A DNA stretch of 53,493 nt from Pseudoalteromonas sp. S16_S37 (GTDB lineage: Bacteria > Pseudomonadota > Gammaproteobacteria > Enterobacterales > Alteromonadaceae): contig NZ_JAAUWV010000027.1 of the NCBI RefSeq assembly GCF_014694405.1, positions 1 through 53,493 of the forward strand, in the 5' to 3' direction. Both the position numbers and the translations under genes were made by a program. A model generated the notes under the pieces. That model worked only from the letters and a program-made list of their open reading frames with translations. It was not told the origin of the DNA and ran no database searches. Shown piece after piece: positions 1 through 8,074 of the stretch. Every line of letters begins with the position of its first letter. Within the stretch, counting starts at the first letter, position 1.

Positions 1-55
1 CTACTGCTTCTTGCTTAAACTCAGCTGGATAACTTCTATTAGTTCTTTTTGTCAT
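1..55 (-). CDS. IS3-family transposase OrfA, N-terminal fragment cut by the window edge
   Basis: Read on the minus strand, the first 18 codons start at an ATG at 55 and give MTKRTNRSYPAEFKQEAV. This is the typical opening of the small helix-turn-helix OrfA protein of IS3-group elements (basic start, then an 'F K x E A V' helix). OrfA binds the element ends and is normally followed by OrfB with the DDE domain. The rest lies outside the window, so neither integrity nor OrfB can be judged. The call rests on a short stretch plus the IS3-like terminal sequence just upstream. Confidence 0.7.
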   Translation of the reverse strand, partial: MTKRTNRSYPAEFKQEAV

Positions 56-90
56 TTTACACCTCGATATTTGGATTATATTCCATTATA

Positions 91-119
91 AAAGTGTCCT
101 GTATGATTAGAGCAGATCA
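91..119. repeat. Probable terminal inverted repeat of the IS3-type element
   Basis: On the minus strand the sequence begins TGATCTGCTCTAATCATACA and continues GGACACTTT, about 60 bases ahead of the OrfA start. IS3-group ends commonly begin TGATC and carry a GGACAC block about 20 bases in, so the outer boundary of the element is placed near base 119. The partner repeat is outside the window, so the boundary and any target duplication cannot be verified. Confidence 0.55.
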
Positions 120-257
120 ATGGTCCAACGAGACGAAAAACAGAACAGGGGGTAGCATACCTCCACGCAAAAGAAATGCGTGACAGGCAGGGCGATTTAT
201 TTAGCTAGTATTAGTGGGCATTTTAAATACAAATTTAAGTAGAGAGCTTTTGTGCTG

Positions 258-992
258 CTATGCAGGCTTATCTTTAACTAATTCTTGCTCACCAGTTTCG
301 TTCACCACTAAATATGAGCTTTGGCTATACCAGTCACCTAATACCGTGCGGGTAAGCCGTTTATTGTTGTGCTCGTGAATATGTACATCGGGGCGGTGGG
401 TATGACCGTGGATCATATGCGCCACGTTATAACGCTCGAACATTTCCAACACGGCACTGGGTGTGACATCCAAAATTTCAGCGGCTTTACCCATTTGGTT
501 AGCTTTGCTCTTTGCGCGACCATTGCGAGCAATATTGCGGCGAACGCTTAAAGGTAAAGATAAAATTAATCTTGGCCACCACCAGCCACGGCTTTTTTTA
601 CGAAACTTTTGATAGGCAATGTCTTGAGTACACATTTCGTCGCCATGTAATACTAGCGTCGGGGTACCGTATAAATCGACAATATGCTGTTCAGGTAGTA
701 GTGTGAATCCGGCTTGTTTGGCATAGCGTTTAGAGAGTAAGAAGTCTCGGTTGCCATGGGTAAAGAAAATATTGATACCTGCTTGTGCAACGGCCTTGAG
801 CTTGTTTGCTACTGAAATAGCAAGTGGACTTTGCTCATCATCACCTATCCACACCTCAAAAAAGTCGCCCAAAATGTACAAAGCATCTACATCAGCGTTC
901 ATGTGCATTGCTAAAAAGTCAAAGAAGGCTTGAGTAATTTGCGGGTAGTCGTCACTTAAATGTAGGTCGGAGATGAAATAGGTTTTTCTCAT
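258..992 (-). CDS. lpxH: UDP-2,3-diacylglucosamine diphosphatase LpxH
   Basis: This enzyme hydrolyses UDP-2,3-diacylglucosamine to lipid X and UMP, a membrane-surface step of lipid A synthesis. The 244-residue protein has the full calcineurin-like metallophosphoesterase pattern: SDLHLSDD (residues 8-15), GDFFEVWIGDD (42-52), GNRD (80-83), HGDE (116-119) and HGHTHRP (195-201). These supply the two-metal ligands. Length matches the family (about 240). It lies 51 bases downstream of ppiB on the same strand, with a small hairpin between them, a pairing common in gammaproteobacteria. Nothing is missing and the start is unambiguous. Confidence 0.95.
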   Translation of the reverse strand: MRKTYFISDLHLSDDYPQITQAFFDFLAMHMNADVDALYILGDFFEVWIGDDEQSPLAISVANKLKAVAQAGINIFFTHGNRDFLLSKRYAKQAGFTLLPEQHIVDLYGTPTLVLHGDEMCTQDIAYQKFRKKSRGWWWPRLILSLPLSVRRNIARNGRAKSKANQMGKAAEILDVTPSAVLEMFERYNVAHMIHGHTHRPDVHIHEHNNKRLTRTVLGDWYSQSSYLVVNETGEQELVKDKPA

Positions 993-1010
993 GGCTCTTC
1001 TTTTGAGATA

Positions 1011-1029
1011 AAGCGGGCAAAGCCCGCTT
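1011..1029 (-). terminator. Hairpin between ppiB and lpxH (weak terminator or attenuator)
   Basis: An 8-bp GC-rich stem (AAGCGGGC / GCCCGCTT) with a 3-base loop lies in the 51-base gap between ppiB and lpxH. On the minus strand only three T residues follow the stem directly, so it would at most reduce read-through or protect the ppiB message end. That it tunes lpxH expression is inference. Confidence 0.45.
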
Positions 1030-1043
1030 ATAATATTTTTGGA

Positions 1044-1538
1044 TTATTCAGTGACAGTTACTTTTTCGATTATTACATCTTCAAGAGGCACGTCTTGATG
1101 GAATCCAGCTGAACCAGTAGCAACAGATTTGATCTTGTTAACTACGTCCATACCTTCAACAACTTCACCGAACACGCAGTAACCCCAACCTTGTGAAGTT
1201 TCACTGCTGAAGTTCAAGAAGTCGTTGTCATTGACGTTGATAAAAAATTGCGCAGTTGCAGAGTGAGGATCTGGTGTACGCGCCATCGCTAGTGTACCAG
1301 TTTTGTTGCTCAGGCCATTGTTTGCTTCGTTTTCAATCGGCGCTTGCACAGACTTTTGTTCCATGCCAGGTGCAAAACCACCGCCTTGAACCATAAAGCC
1401 ATCGATAACACGGTGGAAGATTGTGCCATCGTAAAAACCAGACTTTGCGTAGTTTAAAAAGTTTTCAACTGTTTTAGGTGCATCTTCAGCAAATAAGTTA
1501 ACGCTGATTTGACCGTAGTTTGTGTGTAGAACAACCAT
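1044..1538 (-). CDS. ppiB: Peptidyl-prolyl cis-trans isomerase B (cyclophilin)
   Basis: Cytoplasmic cyclophilin that accelerates proline isomerisation during folding. The 164-residue chain shows the usual core: [13 protein letters not shown] near residues 41-53 (with the catalytic Arg), [17 protein letters not shown] near 85-101, and the [16 protein letters not shown] block near 117-132. There is no signal peptide, so this is the cytoplasmic B form and not periplasmic PpiA. It is divergent from cysS and followed by lpxH. Confidence 0.96.
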   Translation of the reverse strand: MVVLHTNYGQISVNLFAEDAPKTVENFLNYAKSGFYDGTIFHRVIDGFMVQGGGFAPGMEQKSVQAPIENEANNGLSNKTGTLAMARTPDPHSATAQFFINVNDNDFLNFSSETSQGWGYCVFGEVVEGMDVVNKIKSVATGSAGFHQDVPLEDVIIEKVTVTE

Positions 1539-1693
1539 TTCGGCTTCCTAATCTTTAGAATTTACAAAGGCTGTATTCTATAGCACAAAAGTAGGAGCTG
1601 ACAATTTTCAAAGAGAATTAATCGTACATAAGAAAAAACCTGTCGATTTGTGCCTGTAGCATTAAATTGGCTATAGAGCAGCGGCGGGGCAAG

Positions 1694-1702
1694 TGTTATG
1701 AT
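1694..1702 (+). promoter_or_regulatory. Possible extended -10 promoter for cysS
   Basis: TGTTATGAT has the TG-N-TATGAT layout of an extended -10 element and lies 38 bases ahead of the cysS start. No convincing -35 box at 17 bases was found, which extended -10 promoters can tolerate. Judged by eye only. Confidence 0.3.
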
Positions 1703-1739
1703 TATGTTTTATGTCTTTTTTGTTTAGGAAAAACACTAC

Positions 1740-3119
1740 ATGTTGCAGATATACAACACACTAACTCGCCAAAAAGCGCCGTTTAAACCATTAGTCGAAG
1801 GTAAAGTCGACATGTATGTGTGTGGTATCACCATTTATGATTTCTGCCATGTGGGACACGCACGTACTTATGTTTCATTTGATGTGATGAACAGATACCT
1901 ACGTTACTTAGGTTATGACGTAACCTATGTACGCAATATCACAGATGTTGACGATAAAATCATTAAACGTGCGGCAGAGAACAACGAAGAGATAAACGAT
2001 TTAACCGTGCGTATGACCAAAGCCATGCATGAAGACTTTGCAGCCTTAAATATCTTACCTGCGGATATTGAGCCTACGGTTACGGGGCACATGGATGAGA
2101 TCATCGCGATGATTGAAAAGCTCATTGCTAAAGGCCATGCGTATGTTGCTGGTAGTGGTGATGTGTTATTTGATGTGTCGACCTTTGAGCAATATGGTCA
2201 GCTGTCACAACAAGATTTAGAGATGTTGCAAGCGGGTGCGCGTGTTGAAGTGGCGCAAGACAAAGACGATCCGTTAGACTTCGTTCTCTGGAAAAAGGCC
2301 AAAGCTGGCGAGCCAGCTTGGCAGTCACCATGGGGTGAAGGTCGTCCAGGTTGGCATATTGAATGTAGTGCGATGAGCTCAAAACACCTTGGTGAGTTTT
2401 TTGATATTCACGGTGGTGGTTCTGACTTGCAATTTCCACATCACGAAAATGAAATCGCGCAGTCATGCTGTGCTAACAATGGCAAGTATGTGAATACTTG
2501 GATCCACACAGGTATGGTGCAAGTGAACAAAGAGAAAATGTCTAAATCGTTAGGCAATTTCTTTACGGTGCGCGAAGTACTAAAACAATACGACCGTGAA
2601 ACTGTTCGTTACTTCTTGATCAATGGTCATTATCGTAGTCAGTTAAACTACTCTCAAGAAAACTTAGATCAAGCGCGTTCATCGTTAGAGCGCATTTACA
2701 CAGCGCTTCGCGGTGTAGAGTTAGTTGAGGTGTCACTTGAGGGTAACGAATACGCTAAGCGTTTTGAAACGGCTATGAATGATGACTTCAATACCCCTGA
2801 AGCATTGCCGGTGATTTTTGAGCTCGCGAAAGAAGTGAACTTACTGAAAGACAAAGATGCTAAATCGGCGGGCGAACTGGCTTACATCTTAGTACAACTT
2901 GCAGGTGTGTTAGGCATTGCACAGCAAGAGCCTGAACGTTTCTTGCAAGGCGAGCAAGATAACGATGAAGTGGCAAAAATTGAGGCGCTTATTGTTAAAC
3001 GCAATGAAGCTCGCGCAAACAAAGATTGGGCGGCTGCAGATGAAGCGCGTGATGCGCTCAATGCCATGGGGGTGGTGCTAGAAGATAGCGCAGGAAAAAC
3101 CACTTGGCGCAAAGCATAA
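1740..3119 (+). CDS. cysS: Cysteine--tRNA ligase
   Basis: Class I synthetase that charges tRNA-Cys with cysteine. The 459-residue protein has the HIGH-type motif HVGH (37-40), the zinc-site residues Cys28, the Cys of GWHIECS and HHENE further on, and KMSKS at 266-270. The C-terminal DALR-type anticodon domain and the basic tail are present, so the gene is full length. It stands alone on the plus strand, divergent from ppiB, and ends in a strong terminator. Confidence 0.97.
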   Translation: MLQIYNTLTRQKAPFKPLVEGKVDMYVCGITIYDFCHVGHARTYVSFDVMNRYLRYLGYDVTYVRNITDVDDKIIKRAAENNEEINDLTVRMTKAMHEDFAALNILPADIEPTVTGHMDEIIAMIEKLIAKGHAYVAGSGDVLFDVSTFEQYGQLSQQDLEMLQAGARVEVAQDKDDPLDFVLWKKAKAGEPAWQSPWGEGRPGWHIECSAMSSKHLGEFFDIHGGGSDLQFPHHENEIAQSCCANNGKYVNTWIHTGMVQVNKEKMSKSLGNFFTVREVLKQYDRETVRYFLINGHYRSQLNYSQENLDQARSSLERIYTALRGVELVEVSLEGNEYAKRFETAMNDDFNTPEALPVIFELAKEVNLLKDKDAKSAGELAYILVQLAGVLGIAQQEPERFLQGEQDNDEVAKIEALIVKRNEARANKDWAAADEARDALNAMGVVLEDSAGKTTWRKA

Positions 3120-3153
3120 CGGCTTGCAAAATTAGTTGCCAATTTTAATGGTA

Positions 3154-3186
3154 AACGCCACACTCATTGAGTGTGGCGTTTTTTTT
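3154..3186 (+). terminator. Rho-independent terminator of cysS
   Basis: A 13-bp perfect inverted repeat, AACGCCACACTCA / TGAGTGTGGCGTT, is followed by a run of T residues. It ends 12 bases before the next gene, so it isolates the mechanosensitive channel gene from cysS. Confidence 0.9.
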
Positions 3187-3198
3187 GAGGAAAAATAA

Positions 3199-4065
3199 AT
3201 GGATATGAGTTGGCTTGATAAAGAGCTTATTAAAGTAGGCGATTTTTCTTTGCTTGTTGGCGAACTGTTATCATTTTTTATGGTGCTGTTACTCACCTTT
3301 ATCATTTCTCGGGTACTGAGAGCGGCATTTGGACGTTTGGCAATGCGTCAGGGCATGATTGCCCACACCTCAGCGTATGTCATCGGTCGCTTTATACATT
3401 ACATCGTACTATTTATCGGTTTTATTATTGCCTTAACATCACTGGGTATGAAAATGACAGAGCTGGCGTTGATAGCCAGTGCCCTTGGTGTTGGCATTGG
3501 CCTTGGCTTACAAGGTATGGTCAACAATTTTGTTTCTGGACTTGTTTTACTATTAGAAAAAACAGTCAAGGTGGGAGATTTTGTTGAACTGTCTAATGAT
3601 GTTGTCGGCGAAGTGATGGCCATTTATATGCGCGCGACTTTAATTCGTACCAATGATAATGTGGATATTCTTATCCCGAATGCGGAGTTGGTATCAGGTT
3701 TAGTTACTAACTGGACCTTAGCAGAAAAAGTTAGGCGCTTTAGAATTTCCTTTTCGGTAGCTTATGGCAGTGATAAGGCATTAGTGAAAAAGGCAGTTTT
3801 AGAGGCCGCAGACAATGTACCTTATACGCTAAACAGTTTGGGCCGTGAGCCAACGGTTTGGATGACTGGGTTTGGAGACAGTAGTTTAAATTTCACCCTA
3901 GGAGTATGGGTTCAACCTGAACAAGTAAAACGCCCAACCGCGTTGGTTTCTGATTACTTGTGGGCGATAGACGATGCACTTCGAAAATACCAAATTGAGA
4001 TCCCATTTCCGCAACGAGATATTCATATTCGTACGCCAGCACCTAAAGATGATTGTGTTAATTAG
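3199..4065 (+). CDS. MscS-family small-conductance mechanosensitive channel
   Basis: Inner-membrane channel predicted to open on membrane tension and release solutes after osmotic down-shock. The 288 residues contain two N-terminal membrane segments (about 17-42 and 60-83) and then the pore helix TM3 (about 88-125) with the family's Ala/Gly-rich face, IASALGVGIGLGLQGMVNNF. The beta domain (VGDFVELSNDVVGEV, NAELVSGLVTNW) follows, then the alpha/beta C-terminal part ending IPFPQRDIHIR. The start follows a GAGGAAAAATAA ribosome site. A second, clearly different MscS paralog lies 0.7 kb away on the other strand. Confidence 0.9.
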   Translation: MDMSWLDKELIKVGDFSLLVGELLSFFMVLLLTFIISRVLRAAFGRLAMRQGMIAHTSAYVIGRFIHYIVLFIGFIIALTSLGMKMTELALIASALGVGIGLGLQGMVNNFVSGLVLLLEKTVKVGDFVELSNDVVGEVMAIYMRATLIRTNDNVDILIPNAELVSGLVTNWTLAEKVRRFRISFSVAYGSDKALVKKAVLEAADNVPYTLNSLGREPTVWMTGFGDSSLNFTLGVWVQPEQVKRPTALVSDYLWAIDDALRKYQIEIPFPQRDIHIRTPAPKDDCVN

Positions 4066-4112
4066 TTAAATAATACTGGGTTTGATATCAGTCTTTAGTC
4101 GAATGCAACAGT

Positions 4113-4145
4113 AAAAAAGGGCAAACATATTTTTGCTCTTTTTTA
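4113..4145. terminator. Terminator after the first MscS gene
   Basis: AAAAAAGGGCAAA pairs with TTTGCTCTTTTTT (one G-T pair) around a short loop, flanked by A and T runs. It lies about 50 bases past the stop codon. The flanking runs would allow function in both directions, but only the plus-strand gene needs it here. Confidence 0.75.
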
Positions 4146-4291
4146 TTAGTTGTTTGATAAAAGGTAGTTTTTATTTTCATTGCCCCCACCTTTAATACTT
4201 TTTGGTTGTCAATCTGTTAATAATTAATTTTGCATAAAACGAAATTAGCATTATAGTTAAATTAGTGTAATTTATTTGGGTGAGCAGGCCT

Positions 4292-4747
4292 ATGGCTGAG
4301 GGTGTAATAAAGTTTGACTTTGATCACACAGCAGCATTTATAGACGCTATGAATAAAGGGCTCAATCACCTTGATAGCAAAATGTTTACTTTTCGGCATG
4401 TCGCGCAAAGTGGCGTTCAAATGCGGCTATATTCTCGTCGTAAGTCGGTATTTAGTGATGTAGACAGCATATTAGTTTGCAAAGAGGTAACCGAGCAGGC
4501 CTTAAGCGCACAAGCGAGCTTTGATTGTGCTTGGTCAGATGATGAATTGGCCGTGATTGATGCCCTGAAAGGTCAAGGGCACAGTATTTTATCTATGTAT
4601 GTTGTGATACGGCGAGGCCCACTCATGGTGTTTTTTCTAGAGGACACAGAATTACTTAACGGCAGTGTGCCGTGCCATGAGCTATTGTGCCGAATGATGT
4701 CAGATTATGGCGCTGCCCGTGCATTGGCTCACACGCTGGTCTATTGA
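4292..4747 (+). CDS. Hypothetical protein, function unknown
   Basis: I do not recognise this family. I prefer the ATG at 4292, preceded by a purine-rich GGGTGAGCAGG, over an in-frame GTG at 4280; the product is then 151 residues. There is no signal peptide, membrane segment or metal-binding cluster. It has mixed alpha/beta composition, a central basic patch (RLYSRRKS) and the hydrophobic strand ILSMYVVIRRGPLMVFFLED. It is flanked by its own terminator at 4777 and stands between two MscS-family genes on opposite strands. No link to osmotic stress is shown by the sequence itself. Confidence 0.65.
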   Translation: MAEGVIKFDFDHTAAFIDAMNKGLNHLDSKMFTFRHVAQSGVQMRLYSRRKSVFSDVDSILVCKEVTEQALSAQASFDCAWSDDELAVIDALKGQGHSILSMYVVIRRGPLMVFFLEDTELLNGSVPCHELLCRMMSDYGAARALAHTLVY

Positions 4748-4776
4748 ACATTTAACGAATTGATTTCCCAACAATT

Positions 4777-4800
4777 AGGCACCGAAAGGTGCCTTTTCTT
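4777..4800 (+). terminator. Terminator of the unknown gene at 4292
   Basis: AGGCACC-GAAA-GGTGCCT, a 7-bp stem with a stable GNRA-type tetraloop, is followed by TTTCTTT. The T-rich side is on the plus strand, so it belongs to the upstream gene and not to the convergent channel gene. Confidence 0.85.
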
Positions 4801-5627
4801 TAGGATTCTTTGTGCAATGTGACTACCCGTTGAGGGAAAGGAATGTCAATGTTTGCTGATTTAATTGTGCGATAAACCTGTTTGTTGATTGCCAGCTTAG
4901 TCTCGATAATTTGCGAGGTGGGCACCCAATAACGGTAGCTAATGATCACCGCACTATCAGCAAATTGTTCAATGCCTACTTGTGGTTGCGGGCTTTGCGC
5001 CACTTTATCGTTAGAGACAATTACATTGACTATTTCGTTAATGGCAATATCGCTATCACTGTGATAAGCGATACCAATTTCACCTTTGACAAGAGAGTAC
5101 TCAAATGAGTTGTGTAAGATTTCTCCAACAATATGTTTGTTTGGAATCGTTATCTCAACTTTCTCTTCATTGATGAGAATAGTGTGTCCTAGTTCGATTT
5201 GTTTAACTTGACCGCTGACACCTTTGATCTGAATTGTATCACCAACAATAAACGGGCGAGTAGCAATTATGGCAAAGCCAGAACCATAGTTTGATAGCAT
5301 TCCCTGTAACGCCAAACCAGCACCAAGTGAAGCGGCACCAATGGCTGCAACAAAAGGCGTAACACTGATACCAACTTTTCCTAAGGCGATGATCACAAAC
5401 ATGATAATGAGTAATACTTTGACGACATTGCTAATAAAGTTGGTAAGCGTGACATCAATATTATGGCGCTGCATCAGCGCTTCAACCATTTTAGACAGTC
5501 GGTTTGAGACCCAAAGACCAATAAGCAATATCAGGATTGCACCTACCACTTGCATACTGTAGGTCACCAAATAGTCTCTGATCAGGTTAAAGTAGTGTTC
5601 AAATTGTTTTATTTCTTGCTCGATCAC
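4800..5627 (-). CDS. MscS-family mechanosensitive channel (second paralog)
   Basis: A 275-residue inner-membrane channel of the compact MscS architecture. Hydrophobic segments lie at about 23-43 and 65-88. The pore helix region contains AAIGAASLGAGLALQGMLSN, close to the classical E. coli MscS pattern of alternating Ala and Gly. The cytoplasmic beta domain (VGDTIQIKGVSGQVKQIELG, then IPNKHIVGEILHN) and a C terminus ending IPFPQRVVTLH follow. It differs strongly in sequence from the channel at 3199, so it is not a recent duplicate. It is read in the same direction as the lrgAB pair, 28 bases after lrgB. Confidence 0.9.
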   Translation of the reverse strand: MIEQEIKQFEHYFNLIRDYLVTYSMQVVGAILILLIGLWVSNRLSKMVEALMQRHNIDVTLTNFISNVVKVLLIIMFVIIALGKVGISVTPFVAAIGAASLGAGLALQGMLSNYGSGFAIIATRPFIVGDTIQIKGVSGQVKQIELGHTILINEEKVEITIPNKHIVGEILHNSFEYSLVKGEIGIAYHSDSDIAINEIVNVIVSNDKVAQSPQPQVGIEQFADSAVIISYRYWVPTSQIIETKLAINKQVYRTIKSANIDIPFPQRVVTLHKES

Positions 5628-5655
5628 GTTGTTTTCCTTGTTTAAAGCGTGGCTT

Positions 5656-6342
5656 TTACAGCATCGCTAGCCAAGTATAAAATGGCGGCACCCAAATTGC
5701 AGTAGTGATGGCACTAATGGTCATCGCTGCAGACGCATAGGCACCCGTTATTGGATGATGCTCAAAGGCGCTTGCAGTGCCAATTGCATGGCAAGCTACG
5801 CCCAGCGCAATGCCTTGTGCTTTAGGGTGCTTAATATGCAATTTATCTAGTAACGATAAACCAAATATACCACCAAACACGCCAACTAAAATAACCATTA
5901 TGGCAGCAATAGCGCTTACACCACCGAGGCTTTCGCTCACAATGATAGTGATGGGGGTGGTGACAGATAAGGCTGCGAGTGAAGCACTGAGTTGTTCATC
6001 CACTGAAAACAGTTTACACAGTAGCAGTGCAATTACCGTTGCACTGCTAACACCGATAAAACTACATAACAGGATATGCACAAAGTAACGTTTAATATCG
6101 TGAAACTGCATGTAAAGAGGGTAGGCTAGAGCGACAACGGCAACCTCTAAAAAAAAGTGTATCGGCTGGGCTGCAAAAAAGAATACTTGGTATTCTATAT
6201 CTAAGACTAATAATGCTGTGCTGATGGTAACAATACACATAAGTAATGGGTTTAATAGCGAAATAGGGTAGGCTCGATATACCCGTCGAAAAAGATAAAA
6301 CAGGGCGCAGATCAAGATAACAACCAAGGCTGAGCTAGTCAT
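5656..6342 (-). CDS. LrgB/CidB (YohK)-family membrane protein
   Basis: A 228-residue, almost wholly hydrophobic protein with about six or seven membrane segments and the family's conserved middle part (SLAALSVTTPITIIVSESLGG) and the small-residue stretch GVACHAIGTASAF. LrgB-type proteins work with LrgA-type partners; proposed roles include control of murein hydrolases and, in some bacteria and plastids, transport of glycolate, glycerate or pyruvate. It overlaps the upstream lrgA-like gene by 8 bases, which indicates translational coupling. No substrate can be assigned from sequence. Confidence 0.88.
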   Translation of the reverse strand: MTSSALVVILICALFYLFRRVYRAYPISLLNPLLMCIVTISTALLVLDIEYQVFFFAAQPIHFFLEVAVVALAYPLYMQFHDIKRYFVHILLCSFIGVSSATVIALLLCKLFSVDEQLSASLAALSVTTPITIIVSESLGGVSAIAAIMVILVGVFGGIFGLSLLDKLHIKHPKAQGIALGVACHAIGTASAFEHHPITGAYASAAMTISAITTAIWVPPFYTWLAML

Positions 6343-6712
6343 TTTTCAGCCCTTTTTTTGCAACGAAGCCCACTAAACTTAAGCCAGCAACGGGCACCAA
6401 TATCAACGTGCATACCAACAGAGGCCAATAAAGCGCGAGTAAGGAGGTATATTGCACAATGCCAACGCCTGCTGGGATAAAGAACAGCGCCATATACTTT
6501 AAAATGGGTGCACAGGCGGGCGCCAGCCAGCTAGGTTCTATAATTTTACTGGCCAGTAAAAGTAGCAAAATGAGCATAGCAACCAGCGGCGAAGGTAATG
6601 GGATTTGCCACCATAAAGTCATTAATTTAGCGCTATATAAACACATCAACAAAATACCCAAGGCAATAATAAACTTAATAAGCTGACGCAACGAGGCTAC
6701 CCAATCATTCAT
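6335..6712 (-). CDS. LrgA/CidA (YohJ)-family membrane protein
   Basis: A small 125-residue protein with four predicted membrane helices and the LrgA signatures LMTLWWQIPLPSPLVAML and LFFIPAGVGIVQY. It is the partner of the overlapping LrgB-like gene. The family is called holin-like because of size and topology, but nothing here suggests a phage origin. The pair follows the crotonase gene on the same strand with a 54-base gap, so the three genes may be cotranscribed. Confidence 0.88.
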   Translation of the reverse strand: MNDWVASLRQLIKFIIALGILLMCLYSAKLMTLWWQIPLPSPLVAMLILLLLLASKIIEPSWLAPACAPILKYMALFFIPAGVGIVQYTSLLALYWPLLVCTLILVPVAGLSLVGFVAKKGLKND

Positions 6713-6766
6713 GTCTACAGAGGTCCATAATAATCAACTTATGCAAATTATTGCTATTGGACCAAA

Positions 6767-7558
6767 TTACCATTTGCTTCTAACACTGTAGGGTTTTTGC
6801 TCATCATGAGTGGCATTGTGCATAGCGGTTTTGGTATTTTTATTGAGTAGCAGTTTTATCTGAGTAAATGTCTCTTTGGCTAATGTTGCTCTGAGATTTT
6901 GTTGATAAGCGCTTTGGTTAACACGCTTTATAGCGGCGAGTGTGTCGGGTGAACGAATAAGTAATCGCTTTAACAAATCATCGCAACTAGCTTGTAAGTC
7001 ATCACTCACTTCGGATGCTAGACCTAATTGCGCTGCTTGCTTACCACTGATTGTCGTTCCTAGCCAAGCAAGTTTTAAAGCTTGATCATAGCTAAGTATT
7101 GAAGGAAGTAGTGGGCCTGAACCCATATCTGGACACAACCCCCATTTAGACTCCATGATAGCTAATTGTGCACAGCTTGTTGTAATTCGATAGTCAGCGC
7201 CAAGGGCGATATGTAGACCGCCGCCAAAACAATTTCCATCAATCAGAGCGATAACAGGTACTGGGAGGCGACGCCACGAAAGACATACACGTTGCGCCAA
7301 GTTGGCGTTACCTGGTAACCATTTAAACAGCAGCCGAACAATTGCAGATGGTTTTTTTATCATCGACTTTACGTCGAGCCCAGAGCAAAAGTTGCCTCCT
7401 GCACCTTGAATAACAACGGCTCTTAGTTGACGGTCCTTTTTGAGTCGCTTTATCGTTTTATCAATGGCAACAAACATCTCAAAGGTAAGTGCATTTTGTT
7501 TTTCTGGGCGGTTGAGCGTGACCCAAGCGACATTTTCGCGGTGTTCTACAGTGAGCAT
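6767..7558 (-). CDS. Crotonase (enoyl-CoA hydratase/isomerase) family protein
   Basis: A 263-residue crotonase-fold enzyme acting on an acyl-CoA thioester. Both oxyanion-hole stretches are visible: NFCSGLDVKSM (about 51-61) and GNCFGGGLHIALGAD (about 109-123). The catalytic region reads MESKWGLCPDMGSGPLLP. A Glu followed by Asp in the 'PDMG' position resembles dienoyl-CoA isomerases more than classical hydratases, which carry two Glu. The exact reaction is therefore uncertain. It is encoded upstream of the lrgAB pair in the same direction and is divergent from the gene at 7723. Confidence 0.85.
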   Translation of the reverse strand: MLTVEHRENVAWVTLNRPEKQNALTFEMFVAIDKTIKRLKKDRQLRAVVIQGAGGNFCSGLDVKSMIKKPSAIVRLLFKWLPGNANLAQRVCLSWRRLPVPVIALIDGNCFGGGLHIALGADYRITTSCAQLAIMESKWGLCPDMGSGPLLPSILSYDQALKLAWLGTTISGKQAAQLGLASEVSDDLQASCDDLLKRLLIRSPDTLAAIKRVNQSAYQQNLRATLAKETFTQIKLLLNKNTKTAMHNATHDEQKPYSVRSKW

Positions 7559-7722
7559 TAAAAAATCCTGTTATGGTTATAATTATGGTCTGTTTTAGAG
7601 TTTATATTCTAGCTATTGTAATTTCAGCAGATAAATTTGCATATTTAACGAAACATCGTGGCCTTTAATTTTATGATTTTGTTATCATAGCAATGAATGC
7701 ATTAATTAAGAGAGCCTCAACC

Positions 7723-8046
7723 ATGTCAGCCCGCCTTTGTAGTGTTGAAGAAATAACCCATCAAGCATATGAAATATTTCAACAACTCGCACCTGAGAAT
7801 TTATCAGATCAAGATATTGAACAGTTTAATCTGCATCATGAAGACTATGGTTTTATTGAAGATAGTGAACCAGATGAAAGTTGGCAGGAATTTGTTGCGC
7901 TTGAGATAGAGCCTGAACATTTTGTACAAGTGCTTATCGGTATTGAGTACGAAGATGGCGATGAAGTGCTTGCAAAAATTCTGATTAGCAGAGATATCGA
8001 TGCACCGTTTTGTCATGTTTTGTGGAAGCAAAACGAGTCTGAGTAA
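7723..8046 (+). CDS. Hypothetical small acidic protein
   Basis: A 107-residue protein if it starts at the ATG at 7723, which has an AAGAGAG ribosome site about 8 bases upstream; an upstream ATG at 7693 lacks one. It is strongly acidic (many Asp and Glu), with no signal peptide or membrane segment. It begins with a helical segment (SVEEITHQAYEIFQQLAP) and continues with a beta-rich part ending FCHVLWKQNES. I do not recognise the family. It stands 28 bases ahead of the DUF481 gene on the same strand, so the two may be cotranscribed. Confidence 0.7.
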   Translation: MSARLCSVEEITHQAYEIFQQLAPENLSDQDIEQFNLHHEDYGFIEDSEPDESWQEFVALEIEPEHFVQVLIGIEYEDGDEVLAKILISRDIDAPFCHVLWKQNESE

Positions 8047-8074
8047 ACTCTTTTGAAGTAGTGGTTGGGAAGTC

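Noticed and set aside
2128..2466. Minus-strand ORF of 112 codons inside cysS
   Set aside because: It lies fully within the conserved cysS frame and shows no recognisable protein pattern.
5656..6712. LrgA/LrgB as phage lysis (holin-like) genes or a prophage remnant
   Set aside because: No other phage gene is nearby, and the LrgAB pair is common in bacterial chromosomes.
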